Shown: in pieces, positions 1 to 8,416 of the stretch
Position numbering within the stretch: position 1 is the stretch's first letter
Layout: each line of letters starts with the position of its first letter
From: Tropicimonas sp047971885
GTDB lineage: Bacteria; Pseudomonadota; Alphaproteobacteria; Rhodobacterales; Rhodobacteraceae
NCBI RefSeq assembly: GCF_047971885.1
Contig: NZ_JBKEAE010000183.1
Location: 11,444 to 75,443 of the forward strand
Direction of reading: 5' to 3'
Length of the DNA: 64,000 nt
Notes under the pieces: generated by a model
Told to the model about the DNA's origin: nothing
Database searches by the model: none
Seen by the model: only the letters and a program-made list of their open reading frames with translations
Made by a program: the position numbers and the translations under genes

Positions 1-444
1 TTCGAAAGGCGTCAGCGGCTCGCCCGGGACAAGCGGAGTGAAATCGCGCTCCCACGGGGTGAGGATCTGCTTGTCCTGATAGCCCGTTTCGCCGGTGGGC
101 GTGTGCAGATGCGCGCGGTTGACCAGCCCCGGCACACCGTTGGCCGGCAGGGAGCCGCCGAGCAGGAAGACCGAGTGGCGCCGCGCGAGCCCGCCACAAA
201 GCGCGGCGTAGCGTTCGGCGACCGCGGCCGAGCGCGGCCACCATTCCGCCAGCGGCAGGTTGGGCGGGGCATCGACCAGCGCGGCTTCGAGCCCCGCGTA
301 TTCGGGCAGAACCAGCAGCGCCGCGCCGTCGGCTGCCGCCCCGCCGATCCAGCGGTCGAGCTTTTCTTCGAGCGCCGCCCAGTCGGGCAGGCGGTCGACA
401 GGGTAGGCCGCGCAGGCAAGGCGGATCGTTCGGGCTTTGGTCAT
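1..444 (-). CDS. Carbon-nitrogen hydrolase (nitrilase superfamily), N-terminal part
   Basis: Amino-terminal 148 residues of a nitrilase/amidase-superfamily enzyme; the rest lies beyond the left edge. These enzymes hydrolyse non-peptide C–N bonds with a Glu-Lys-Cys triad. The frame is open from the ATG at 444 to base 1. LLVLPEYAG near residue 48 matches the segment carrying the catalytic Glu, and YQDKQILTPWER matches the Y-x-x-K-x-x-L-x-P-x-x-E motif carrying the catalytic Lys. The catalytic Cys would lie outside the window. The substrate cannot be assigned. It is on the same strand as the phosphatase gene upstream, 167 bases away, so co-transcription is possible. The family call is firm; nothing more specific is claimed. 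Confidence 0.8.
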   Translation of the reverse strand, partial: MTKARTIRLACAAYPVDRLPDWAALEEKLDRWIGGAAADGAALLVLPEYAGLEAALVDAPPNLPLAEWWPRSAAVAERYAALCGGLARRHSVFLLGGSLPANGVPGLVNRAHLHTPTGETGYQDKQILTPWERDFTPLVPGEPLTPFE

Positions 445-611
445 GGGCGTTTCCGTTGTTCTTTCCGTTTCCGGTGTCGCTGTTCACGTCGTTCCTGCCG
501 AATCGTGCGGCAATATCGTGGTTCGGGCAATAGCCGCAGCCCAGTCGGGCGGGTGGAACACACAGATTTCCGATGCGGACCAGCGATCATCGCCCGAAAG
601 CCGGACCAGCC

Positions 612-1076
612 TCAAAGGGTGTCGCCGTCGAGCGGCGGGCCGAAGCGGGCCACCATGCGGTCGATGATCTGATCGCGCGACTGCCGGTAGCGTGACAGCT
701 TTTCCTCGCGCGTCTCGCCCAGACCGGTGGGGTCCATGATCGGCCAGTATTCGACATCGAGGTGGTAGTAACGGGTCAGTTCCAGCGCCTTTCGCTGGCT
801 GGCCGGCGAAAGCGCCACGATCAGGTCGAAACCGCCCAGATCGTCGCCCCAGTCCTGCATCTCGTCGAAACTGCGCGAGCGGTGGCGCGACAGTTCGACA
901 TCCATCTCGGCGCAGACCGAGATGCAGAATCCGTCGATCTCCAGATCGTTCTTCACCCCGGCGGACTGGATGTAAAAGCGGTGCCGGTAGAACAGCTTGG
1001 CTATCCCCTCGGCCATCGGCGAGCGGACGGCATTGTGATCGCAGGTGAACAGGACCGATGCGGGCAGATCGCTCAT
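612..1076 (-). CDS. Low-molecular-weight protein-tyrosine-phosphatase family protein
   Basis: A 154-residue protein of the LMW protein tyrosine phosphatase/arsenate reductase fold. The phosphate-binding loop C-x5-R is visible near residue 12 (CDHNAVRS), and the general-acid Asp-Pro lies near residue 126 (MDPTG). The ATG at 1076 starts 5 bases beyond the stop of the UPF0262 gene. The frame is open further upstream, but that part lies inside UPF0262. The order hisD, UPF0262, phosphatase is typical of Rhodobacteraceae. The physiological substrate is unknown; protein phosphatase or arsenate reductase roles are both possible from the fold. Confidence 0.85.
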   Translation of the reverse strand: MSDLPASVLFTCDHNAVRSPMAEGIAKLFYRHRFYIQSAGVKNDLEIDGFCISVCAEMDVELSRHRSRSFDEMQDWGDDLGGFDLIVALSPASQRKALELTRYYHLDVEYWPIMDPTGLGETREEKLSRYRQSRDQIIDRMVARFGPPLDGDTL

Positions 1077-1081
1077 GCAGG

Positions 1082-1567
1082 TCAGCCCCCGAAATGCAAT
1101 ACGCAGATCAGGGTGAAGAGCCGCCGGGCGGTATCGATATCGATTTCGGCCTTTCCCTCCAGCCGCTCCTGCAATACGCGGGCTCCCTCGTTGTGGATGC
1201 CGCGACGGGCCATGTCGATGGTTTCGATCTGGCCCGGTGGCAGCGTCTTGACGGCGCTGAAATAGCTTTCGCAGATCTGGAAGTAGTCCTTTACCACCTG
1301 CCGGAACGGGCCGAGCGAGAGGTGAAATTCGGCGACCATCTGTTGCGTTTCGGTGGCGACCTCGAACACCAGCCGCCTTTCGCGGATGGCCAGGCCCAGC
1401 CTGTAGGGGCCATCGGGAACGGGCTGGTCGCCGCGCGGCGGGATGGCGAAGCTGTTGTCTTCCAGCAGATCGAAGACGGCGACCCTGCGCTCCTGTTCGA
1501 TCTCGGGGGTAGGCGGCGGCAGCTGGGAATCGTCGATCTCGACGTGGCAGATACGGGTGGTGCTCAT
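1082..1567 (-). CDS. UPF0262 family protein
   Basis: A 161-residue conserved alphaproteobacterial protein of unknown function (UPF0262). It is recognised by the whole sequence, from MSTTRICHVEID through RLGLAIRERRLVFEV to the carboxy-terminal FTLICVLHFGG, and by its fixed position after hisD. The ATG at 1567 overlaps the hisD TGA by four bases (ATGA), which indicates translational coupling. No signal peptide or membrane segment is seen, so it is probably cytosolic. The neighbours (histidine synthesis, a phosphatase) do not reveal its role. Confidence 0.88.
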   Translation of the reverse strand: MSTTRICHVEIDDSQLPPPTPEIEQERRVAVFDLLEDNSFAIPPRGDQPVPDGPYRLGLAIRERRLVFEVATETQQMVAEFHLSLGPFRQVVKDYFQICESYFSAVKTLPPGQIETIDMARRGIHNEGARVLQERLEGKAEIDIDTARRLFTLICVLHFGG

Positions 1568-2874
1568 GACTTGTCCTCGTTGAGCCGGTCGAGCCGGGCG
1601 CGGACGGACAGGCCATGCGCTTCGAGGCTCTCGGAAATGGCGAGCCGTTCGGCGGCCGGGCCGATGGCGCCGAGCGCGCCGGGGCTCATGCGGGCGAGCG
1701 TCGTGCGCTTGAGAAAATCCAGCACCGAAAGGCCGCTGGAAAACCGCGCCGACCGGGCGGTCGGCAGAACGTGGTTCGGCCCGCCGACATAATCGCCGAT
1801 CGCCTCGGGGGTCCATGCGCCCAGAAAGATCGCGCCCGCGTGGCGTATCCGCGCCGCCAGCGCCTCGGGGTCGGCAACGCAAAGCTCCAGGTGTTCGGGG
1901 GCGATACGGTCCGAAAGGGCCACGGCTTCGTCCAGATCGCGCACGGTGATGACGGCGCCGAAATCGCGCCAGCTCGGCCCGGCGATGGTCCGCCGTTCGA
2001 GCGTTTCGAGCCGGCGCTCCACCGCCGCCGCCACCGCCTGCCCAAAGTCCGCATCGGGGGTGATCAGGATCGACTGCGCGCTTTCGTCGTGTTCGGCCTG
2101 GCTCAGCAGATCGACCGCCAGCCAGTCGGGATCGTTGTCGGCATCGGCGATCACCAGGATTTCCGAGGGCCCGGCGATCATGTCGATACCGACCCGCCCG
2201 AAGACGCGCCGCTTGGCGGCGGCGACAAAAGCGTTGCCCGGCCCGGTGATCTTGTCGACCGGGGCGATGGTTGCGGTGCCATAGGCAAGCGCGGCGACCG
2301 CCTGAGCGCCGCCGATGCGGTAGATCGTATCGACCCCGGCGATCCGCGCCGCCAGCAGGACCAGCGGGTTCACCGTCCCGCCGGGGGTGGGTACGGTGAT
2401 GACCAGCCGCCCGACACCGGCAACCCTGGCGGGGATCGCGTTCATCAGCACCGAGGAGGGATAGGAGGCCAGCCCGCCCGGCACATAGAGCCCGGCGGCA
2501 TCGACCGGCGTCCAGCGCCAGCCGAGTTCCGCGCCCTCGGGATCGGTCCAGCGCGCATCGGCGGGTATCTGGCGCCGGTGATAGGCGCGGATGCGTTCGG
2601 CCGCCAGTTCCAGCGCGCGGCGCTCGTCCTCAGGCACGCGGGCGCATTCGGCGTCGATCTCGGCTTCGGTGAACGCAAGGGTCGCCGGAGTCAGCGCCAG
2701 CCGGTCGAAACGCTCGGTCAGTTCGATCACCGCCGCATCGCCGCGCGCCCGGACATCGCCGATGATCGCGGCCACCACCGCGTCGACATCGGGCGAATCC
2801 TCGCGCTTCGTGGTCAGGAAGGTGGCGAAGCGCGGCTCGAAATCCGGATCGGCGGTGTTCAGGAACTGGGGCAT
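1564..2874 (-). CDS. hisD: Histidinol dehydrogenase
   Basis: A 436-residue zinc enzyme for the last two steps of histidine synthesis: L-histidinol to L-histidinal to L-histidine, with two NAD+. It is recognised over its full length. Visible family residues are the Zn-binding Gln/His in LLSQAEHDESA, the catalytic Glu-His in APEHLEL, and the conserved His in GGPNHVLPT. The length matches the family. It lies between DUF2948 (68-base gap) and UPF0262 (4-base overlap), as in other Rhodobacteraceae, away from the other his genes. Confidence 0.96.
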   Translation of the reverse strand: MPQFLNTADPDFEPRFATFLTTKREDSPDVDAVVAAIIGDVRARGDAAVIELTERFDRLALTPATLAFTEAEIDAECARVPEDERRALELAAERIRAYHRRQIPADARWTDPEGAELGWRWTPVDAAGLYVPGGLASYPSSVLMNAIPARVAGVGRLVITVPTPGGTVNPLVLLAARIAGVDTIYRIGGAQAVAALAYGTATIAPVDKITGPGNAFVAAAKRRVFGRVGIDMIAGPSEILVIADADNDPDWLAVDLLSQAEHDESAQSILITPDADFGQAVAAAVERRLETLERRTIAGPSWRDFGAVITVRDLDEAVALSDRIAPEHLELCVADPEALAARIRHAGAIFLGAWTPEAIGDYVGGPNHVLPTARSARFSSGLSVLDFLKRTTLARMSPGALGAIGPAAERLAISESLEAHGLSVRARLDRLNEDKS

Positions 2875-2942
2875 CTGATCTCCTCGTCTGCCCCCTGATA
2901 TCTTCCGCGTGCGGGGCCCTCAAGCCGGCCCTTGCGCGGCGC

Positions 2943-3419
2943 TCAGTCGCCGTGGCCGGGCGCCCGGCGCGATGGCGCCAGATAGGGGCGGCTGACATCG
3001 CGCAGCCAGATGTTCAGGCTCTCGACATCGAGCGCGATCGCGCCGTCGCCGGCAAGGACCAGTTCCAGCCGCCCGGTGCCATCCTCGCCGGGCAGGAAGA
3101 CCAGATCGATCAGCGACAGGATCGTCTCGTGATCGGTCCGGTCGATCCCCTGGCTCGCCACCTTCGCGACGTCCGAGACCAGCAGCAGGCTCTGCACCCG
3201 TTCGTAGGGGCGGTTGAGCCGTTCGGCGTCGGCACGGTCCTCCCAGCGGAACCGGTTGAGCAGCAGCGAAAAGCGCCGCAATGCCGGCTGCCATTTCATC
3301 TCGGTGACCGGAAAGATCGCATCCTGAACCAGCGTCGCGACGATCCGGAGATCATCGGCGTCGGTGACGCCCAGCGACAGCGGGCGTTCGGCGCCGTCCT
3401 CGAAAGTTGCGACAGCCAT
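2943..3419 (-). CDS. DUF2948 family protein
   Basis: A 158-residue conserved protein of unknown function, regularly found between murA and hisD in Rhodobacteraceae. The ATG at 3419 (MAVATFEDGAERP) is preferred; a GTG nine bases upstream is an alternative. The gene start lies inside the 3' end of murA, overlapping by 68 bases in another frame, which suggests translation coupled to murA. There is no signal peptide, membrane segment or recognisable catalytic motif. Function is not assigned. Confidence 0.85.
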   Translation of the reverse strand: MAVATFEDGAERPLSLGVTDADDLRIVATLVQDAIFPVTEMKWQPALRRFSLLLNRFRWEDRADAERLNRPYERVQSLLLVSDVAKVASQGIDRTDHETILSLIDLVFLPGEDGTGRLELVLAGDGAIALDVESLNIWLRDVSRPYLAPSRRAPGHGD

Positions 3420-4686
3420 GCCCCTCACTCACCCGTTCGATATCGGCACCGCAGGCGCCCAGTTTTTCCTCGACCCGCTCGTAGCCGCGGTCAAGGTGAT
3501 AGACCCGGTTGACCACGGTTTCACCCTCGGCCGCAAGGGCGGCGAGGATCAGCGAGACGCTGGCGCGCAGGTCGGTCGCCATCACCGGCGCGCCCTTGAG
3601 CTTGTCAACCCCGACAACCGTCGCCGTGCCGCCGTGCACGTCGATCCGTGCGCCCATCCGGATCAGTTCGGGTGCGTGCATGAAGCGGTTTTCGAATATT
3701 CGTTCCTCGAGCACACTGATGCCGTCGGCGGTGCACATCAGCGCCATCATCTGGGCCTGAAGGTCGGTCGGGAAGCCGGGGAAGACCTCGGTCACCACAT
3801 CGGTTGCCCGTGCCCGCCCGTTGCGGCGTTCCACGACAATCCCCTCCGCCGTCTCCTCGATGGCGATATCGCAGGCGTCGAGCTTTTCGCAGAAGGCGCC
3901 CAGCAGATCGGTGCGGCCGCCGATCAGCTCCACCCGGCCGCCGGCGATCGCCGGAGCGAGCATGTAGGTGCCGGTCTCGATCCGGTCCGCCACCACGGGA
4001 TGTGTCGCGCCATGCAGCCGGTCGACGCCCTGAACGGTAATGACCGGGCTGCCTTCGCCTTCGATCTCGGCCCCCATCTTGCGCAGACAGTGCGCAAGGT
4101 CGACAATTTCCGGCTCGCGCGCGGCGTTGCCCAGAACCGTGGTGCCCTTCGCAAGCGTTGCCGCCATCAGCACGTTTTCGGTCGCCCCGACCGAGGGGAA
4201 GCGCAGGTCGATCCGGTTGCCCCTGAGACCGCCCGGCGCGCTGGCGTGCAGATAGCCATCCCTCAGTTCGATTTCCGCCCCCATCGCCTCGAGCGCCGAG
4301 ATGTGGATATCCATCGGCCGCGCCCCGATCGCACAACCGCCGGGAAGCGAGACGACCGCATGGCCGTGACGCGCCAGCAGCGGCCCCAGCACGAGGTTCG
4401 ATGCCCGCATCTTGCGCACGATCTCGTAATCGGCGACCGGGTTGTCGGCGTTGTGGCTCGACATGGCCAACACCTTGCCGTCCTGCATGGTCGAGGTTTC
4501 GGCCCCGAGCGAGGCGAGAAGCGTCGTCATGGTGCGGATATCGGACAGGCGCGGCGCATTGGTCAGCGTCAGCGGTTCGTCGCTGAGAAGCGTCGCCGGC
4601 ATCAGTGCCAGACAGGCGTTCTTTGCCCCCGAAATCGCGATTTTCCCGGCGAGGGGCCTACCGCCCCGTACAACGATCCTGTCCAT
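3352..4686 (-). CDS. murA: UDP-N-acetylglucosamine 1-carboxyvinyltransferase
   Basis: First committed step of peptidoglycan synthesis: enolpyruvyl transfer from phosphoenolpyruvate to UDP-GlcNAc, in the cytosol. The 444-residue protein begins at MDRIVVRGGRPL and carries the KN motif (SGAKNACL) near residue 20. Cys118 in SLPGGCAIGARP is the usual active-site cysteine and fosfomycin target, so this is a Cys-type enzyme. The family usually ends shortly after GADIERV; here the frame runs about 24 residues further in an Arg-rich tail that overlaps DUF2948. That tail may be real or may reflect loss of the original stop or a frameshift. The gene is remote from the dcw cluster at 22–46 kb. Confidence 0.95.
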   Translation of the reverse strand: MDRIVVRGGRPLAGKIAISGAKNACLALMPATLLSDEPLTLTNAPRLSDIRTMTTLLASLGAETSTMQDGKVLAMSSHNADNPVADYEIVRKMRASNLVLGPLLARHGHAVVSLPGGCAIGARPMDIHISALEAMGAEIELRDGYLHASAPGGLRGNRIDLRFPSVGATENVLMAATLAKGTTVLGNAAREPEIVDLAHCLRKMGAEIEGEGSPVITVQGVDRLHGATHPVVADRIETGTYMLAPAIAGGRVELIGGRTDLLGAFCEKLDACDIAIEETAEGIVVERRNGRARATDVVTEVFPGFPTDLQAQMMALMCTADGISVLEERIFENRFMHAPELIRMGARIDVHGGTATVVGVDKLKGAPVMATDLRASVSLILAALAAEGETVVNRVYHLDRGYERVEEKLGACGADIERVSEGHGCRNFRGRRRTPAVAGRHRRR

Positions 4687-4867
4687 GCCCGTCTGCCCTC
4701 TCGTCGTCGTTCTGCCCATCGTCAGCATGGGTGCCGCTTTCGCCGACCGCAGGCACCGCCCGCGCCCTGGCCTGCGCCTTGCGCTTCGCAAGATTGGATT
4801 TCAGCGCGTCCCTGAGCCGCTTTTCGCGCCCGTCGCCCGCCGTTCCGGATTGCCTTCCCTTGCCCAT
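4658..4867 (-). CDS. Small basic conserved protein upstream of murA
   Basis: A 69-residue Lys/Arg-rich protein starting MGKGRQSG. Its segment REKRLRDALKSNLAKRKAQARAR resembles a short conserved protein that often precedes murA in Rhodobacteraceae. Its last codons overlap the murA start by 29 bases in another frame, consistent with coupling. The second half is hydrophilic and low-complexity. Function is unknown. Confidence is moderate because the protein is short and the call rests on position and composition. Confidence 0.55.
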   Translation of the reverse strand: MGKGRQSGTAGDGREKRLRDALKSNLAKRKAQARARAVPAVGESGTHADDGQNDDERADGHGQDRCTGR

Positions 4868-4994
4868 GCGCCGCCATACCGCGCAAGGCGCGCTCTCGTC
4901 CAGTCTTCCCGACCACCCCCGGCAAATCCGTGCCGCAACCGAAAATCCGCTTGCACTCCCCCCCTCGGCCCGTATATCCCGCCGTCACTTCGGC

Positions 4995-5069
<75 letters not shown>

Positions 5070-5497
5070 TCAACGCCAAGAAAATCAAGCGGCTAGGATG
5101 GTTGGATGGCAGTGTGATCCGTTACCTCGCGTTATCCCCGGGCGGAATCACGTGCATCCCGACCAGCCATCACCTGCGGCACCCTATCTGCTCTCCAAGT
5201 CATGACCGACGATAGACCGCAGGAGTTCATACAATTCGACACGACTGGAATTCGCGGAAGCAGAGCGAAGCATCTTGGCTGTGTTGCGCAAATCAACTGA
5301 CGGCTGACCGTCCCCTATCCCCGGACGGCCCTATCCGACGACCTTTGTAACGGGTATGCCGAGGGCAGTGTCGCCATTCAGAACAGCGATGCGGACCTGT
5401 GACCGGCCCGTCCGGAAAACAGGGAATACCGGCGTCTGACCAGACATTCCCGGCCGGCGGCGATCACCGGTTGGGGCTTGCCCTCACGAGTTCCGCT
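5070..5497. other. Gene-free stretch after tRNA-Thr
   Basis: No convincing gene is seen in these 428 bases. On the minus strand, 5184–about 5330 holds a 45–50 codon open stretch ending at the stop at 5184–5186 (ending RVELYELLRSIVGHDLESR). It reads like the carboxy end of a protein but has no start. At 5277–5294 the plus strand resembles the terminal repeat of IS903-type (IS5 family) elements at 14 of 18 positions, without a transposase. A 3' tRNA flank is a common integration target, so decayed mobile DNA is possible. No integrase or second tRNA end was seen. Confidence 0.4.
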
Positions 5498-6010
5498 TCA
5501 GGCGGCGCGCTTGCAGCAGGCGGCGCGCAGCCAGTCGAGCGCCAGATCGGCGTCGGCGGCAAGGGGCTGCGCCACGCCATCGGCGAAGGTCAGGAAAGCG
5601 GTGCGCCATTCTGGCGCGACACCGACCAGAACCGGCAGACCCATGTTGCAGGCCTGGCCGATGGCCTCGACCAGCCCGCGGCCCGCGGCTTCCTGTTTGC
5701 CGAACTTGTTGACGATCAGCGCCTGCGCTCCGGGGAGGCGTTCGTGAACCACACTTACCGCCTGTTCGAGCGCACCTGCGTCAAGGCGGCAACTGACCGA
5801 GCCGGGGCCGAGATCCATGCTGACATTGCGGACCGGCCCATCGGGCAACAGGCGCAGGACGATGTTGCATAACTGATGTTCCGCCCCCGGATCGTCGAGT
5901 TGCACCGTGCCAGCAAGCACGATGCCCTCGGCCGCCGCGTGCCGGGCGACGGTATCGAGAATGCGGTTGGTCAGCAGATCCTCGTCCGAACAGATATAGC
6001 GGATGTCCAT
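5498..6010 (-). CDS. DUF2478 domain protein, putative NTP-binding protein of molybdenum metabolism
   Basis: A 170-residue protein of the DUF2478 family, recognised from CRLDAGALEQA followed by LIVNKFGKQEAAGRGL near residues 95–120 and a PVLVGV segment. From memory of the family, members often sit beside molybdate transport genes; their biochemistry is not established. The ATG at 6010 has a strong ribosome-binding site (AAAGGTGG, 5 bases upstream), better placed than the in-frame GTG at 6019. It is divergent from a TonB-dependent receptor, with a molybdate-type operator between them, which supports a metal or oxyanion link. A nucleotide-binding role is inferred only. Confidence 0.75.
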   Translation of the reverse strand: MDIRYICSDEDLLTNRILDTVARHAAAEGIVLAGTVQLDDPGAEHQLCNIVLRLLPDGPVRNVSMDLGPGSVSCRLDAGALEQAVSVVHERLPGAQALIVNKFGKQEAAGRGLVEAIGQACNMGLPVLVGVAPEWRTAFLTFADGVAQPLAADADLALDWLRAACCKRAA

Positions 6011-6102
6011 GTGTTCCACCTTTTATTATCAATATGTATTGTGAGGAATATCGCATGTGTCTTTCAAGCAATATTTTTCGGAAAATCCTGAATTTTGGCG
6101 GA

Positions 6103-6123
6103 TAGGAATTTCGAATTTTCCTA
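6103..6123. promoter_or_regulatory. AT-rich inverted repeat between DUF2478 gene and TonB receptor
   Basis: TAGGAA and TTCCTA arms of 6 bp flank a 9-base centre (TTTCGAATT). It lies 93 bases upstream of the DUF2478 start and 129 upstream of the receptor start. It could be a second operator for either gene. No regulator is assigned. Confidence 0.3.
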
Positions 6124-6145
6124 GGAAACCGTGTGTCAGGGTGTT

Positions 6146-6175
6146 TTGTCGCGCCATGCGCGGCTTGCGTATTGG
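6146..6175 (+). promoter_or_regulatory. Candidate sigma70 promoter for TonB receptor
   Basis: TTGTCG at 6146–6151 and TATTGG at 6170–6175 are separated by 18 bases. Transcription would start near 6182, inside the Mo-box-like operator at 6178–6203, so a protein bound there should repress. The -10 match is imperfect. Confidence 0.35.
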
Positions 6176-6177
6176 AT

Positions 6178-6203
6178 TCGTTATAGTTTGTTACACATAA
6201 CGA
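6178..6203. promoter_or_regulatory. Mo-box-like operator (ModE/MopA-type binding site)
   Basis: A perfect 7-bp inverted repeat, TCGTTAT and ATAACGA, separated by 12 bases. The inner 24 bases (6179–6202) have the same length and the same CGTTATA...CATAACG ends as the known molybdate-responsive ModE operator of Escherichia coli modA. It is centred about 61 bases upstream of the receptor ATG and 180 bases upstream of the divergent DUF2478 gene. ModE-type regulators repress at such sites when molybdate or tungstate is bound. The match is direct; regulation is inferred. Confidence 0.7.
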
Positions 6204-6251
6204 TTCGCCAGACCTTCCCCCGAAGGTCGCGCCATTGGAGGAGGTTTCCCG

Positions 6252-8354
6252 ATGCTGTGTTCCACGTCACGTTTGCGCCGCCTGATCTTTGCCGGAACGA
6301 TACTGTCCGGTATCCCGGTTCTGCCCGTGCTTGCGCAGACCGCCGAACAGGGCGGTACGGACGCGTTCGAACTCGGCACGATCTATGTGGATGGAAACGG
6401 CGAAGGTCAGGGTGGCACCACCACCACGGTCAGCGGCGAGCAGGCGATGAAGGCCGGTCGCGTTACCCTGGACGATACGGTCGGCGTGTTGCCCGGTGTC
6501 TCGTCCATTTCCGGCGGCGGGTCGCGCAACGAACGGGAAGTCTTTGTCCGGGGGTTCGATCGCTGGCATGTGCCGCTGTCGATCGACGGTATCCGCATCT
6601 ATCTGCCGGCCGATAACCGGCTCGATTTCGGCCGCTTCCTGACGCCGGATCTGGCCGAGATCCAGATACAGAAAAGCTATGTCTCGGTCCTGAACGGGCC
6701 GGGTGGCATGGGTGGCGCGATCAACCTCGTGACCAGAAAGCCGACCGAACCGTTCGAGGGAGAACTGCAACTGGGTATCGAGGCGGGCAACAGCGGCGAT
6801 GTCACCGGCCGCCAGGGCTATATCTGGCTCGGAACGAAGCAGGAGTTCTGGTACGCGCAACTCAGCTACATGAAACGCGAGAGCGACGGCTTCTACCTGT
6901 CAGACGATTTTGACGCGGTGCCGCAGGAAAATGGCAAGTTGCGCGACGATTCCGATAGCGAGGACAGCCGCCTGAACGTGAAATTAGGCTATACGCCGAA
7001 TGCGACCGACGAATATGTGCTGAGCTATACGCGGCAGGAGGGGGCGAAGAACGCGCCCTACAGTGTTCTTCTGCCGATAAGCGGCAAACCCGACACCTAC
7101 GATCCCGATCTGCGCGACCAACGCAACTGGACATGGCCGGAATGGGATGTTTCGAGCCTGGCATTCTATTCGCATACCGAGCTTCCCGTCGGCTATCTGA
7201 AAACCCGCTTCTATTACAACACCTTCGACAATACCCTGTCGTCCTGGGACGATTATCATCACAACACCCAGACCTCGCGGCGCACCTTTGACAGCGTCTA
7301 CGAGGACTATTCGCTGGGGGCGAGCGCGGAATACGGTGTTTCGCTTGGTGCGCACGACCTGAAGACGGCGCTGCATTTCCGGCGCGACATTCATCAGTCG
7401 ACGCAGCATTCGATGCCCGATCTTGTGTCCGGAACCGATCCGACCGAACACAGCGAGGAGGAGACCATCGCGGTTGCCGTCGAGGACAGCTGGCAGATCT
7501 CCGATGCCGTCCGCCTTGTCGGCGGGCTCAGCTACAGCCGGGCAATGGTGCTCGAAGCGAACCGGACCAGGAACGACCGCGGCCTGCCGAAGGTGGAAAC
7601 CGAGGCCGTGGACTGGCAGCTTGCCGCGATCTGGACCCCGGAGATGTGGGGCGAATTCCACGCCAGCGTCTCGTCGCGCACCAGCTTCCCGACGCTGTTC
7701 CACCGTTACAGCACCCGCTTTGGCACCTTTGAGGTCAACCCCGACCTTGACGCCGAGCGTGCAACCAACTTCGAAATCGGGTATCGGGGCGACATTGGCC
7801 CGGTCGCGGTTGAAGGCGCATTGTTCTACAGCGATGTCACCGATCTGATCCAGTCGGTCTATCGCTATACCGACAGCTTTGGCGATGAAATCTGGCAGCA
7901 GCAGAACGTCGGCGATGGCATCTACAAGGGGGTCGAGCTTGCAGCGAACTGGGCGGTGAACGACCGGGTGGATGTATACGCGAACTACACCTATCTCGAC
8001 GCCAGCATTTCGGATCCGTCGATCAACGGATTGCGGGTCACCGATATTCCGCAACACAAGTTCTATCTTGGTGCCGACTGGCAGGCGACCGATACGCTGA
8101 CCCTGTCGCCGTCGATCGAGGCCTACGGGTCCCGGTGGTCCGATCCCGCCGTCAACTCGGGCGATGCGGAGAATCCGACCTATACGAAGATGAGCGAATT
8201 CGCTCTGGCGAACTTTGCCGGGACATGGCAGGCGACGCCGAGGATCGCGGTGGATTTCGGCGTTCGCAATCTGCTCGATCACAACTACGAACTGGTCGAG
8301 GGTTACCCGGAGCCGGGGCGGAGCTTCTTTCTGACCTCGCAGGTCAAGTTCTGA
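6252..8354 (+). CDS. TonB-dependent outer membrane receptor
   Basis: A 700-residue outer membrane channel that uses TonB-ExbBD energy to import a scarce ligand. A signal peptide (MLCSTSRLRRLIFAG... to VLAQ, about residues 1–29) is followed by a TonB-box-like segment (FELGTIYVDG), a plug domain (about 50–160) and a 22-strand-type barrel ending in aromatic Phe (TSQVKF). The ATG at 6252 follows a strong GGAGGAGG site. Ligand identity cannot be read from the sequence; hemin and siderophore receptors have similar plugs. The Mo-box-like operator upstream and the divergent DUF2478 gene suggest molybdate, tungstate or a metal-binding chelator as cargo. No periplasmic or ABC partner lies in the window. 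Confidence 0.92.
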   Translation: MLCSTSRLRRLIFAGTILSGIPVLPVLAQTAEQGGTDAFELGTIYVDGNGEGQGGTTTTVSGEQAMKAGRVTLDDTVGVLPGVSSISGGGSRNEREVFVRGFDRWHVPLSIDGIRIYLPADNRLDFGRFLTPDLAEIQIQKSYVSVLNGPGGMGGAINLVTRKPTEPFEGELQLGIEAGNSGDVTGRQGYIWLGTKQEFWYAQLSYMKRESDGFYLSDDFDAVPQENGKLRDDSDSEDSRLNVKLGYTPNATDEYVLSYTRQEGAKNAPYSVLLPISGKPDTYDPDLRDQRNWTWPEWDVSSLAFYSHTELPVGYLKTRFYYNTFDNTLSSWDDYHHNTQTSRRTFDSVYEDYSLGASAEYGVSLGAHDLKTALHFRRDIHQSTQHSMPDLVSGTDPTEHSEEETIAVAVEDSWQISDAVRLVGGLSYSRAMVLEANRTRNDRGLPKVETEAVDWQLAAIWTPEMWGEFHASVSSRTSFPTLFHRYSTRFGTFEVNPDLDAERATNFEIGYRGDIGPVAVEGALFYSDVTDLIQSVYRYTDSFGDEIWQQQNVGDGIYKGVELAANWAVNDRVDVYANYTYLDASISDPSINGLRVTDIPQHKFYLGADWQATDTLTLSPSIEAYGSRWSDPAVNSGDAENPTYTKMSEFALANFAGTWQATPRIAVDFGVRNLLDHNYELVEGYPEPGRSFFLTSQVKF

Positions 8355-8416
8355 AGGTTGGCGTCGGGCTTGCGGGCCCGGCGCCGGTGCCGGCTGTCGG
8401 CAGCGGGCAGGGGGTG

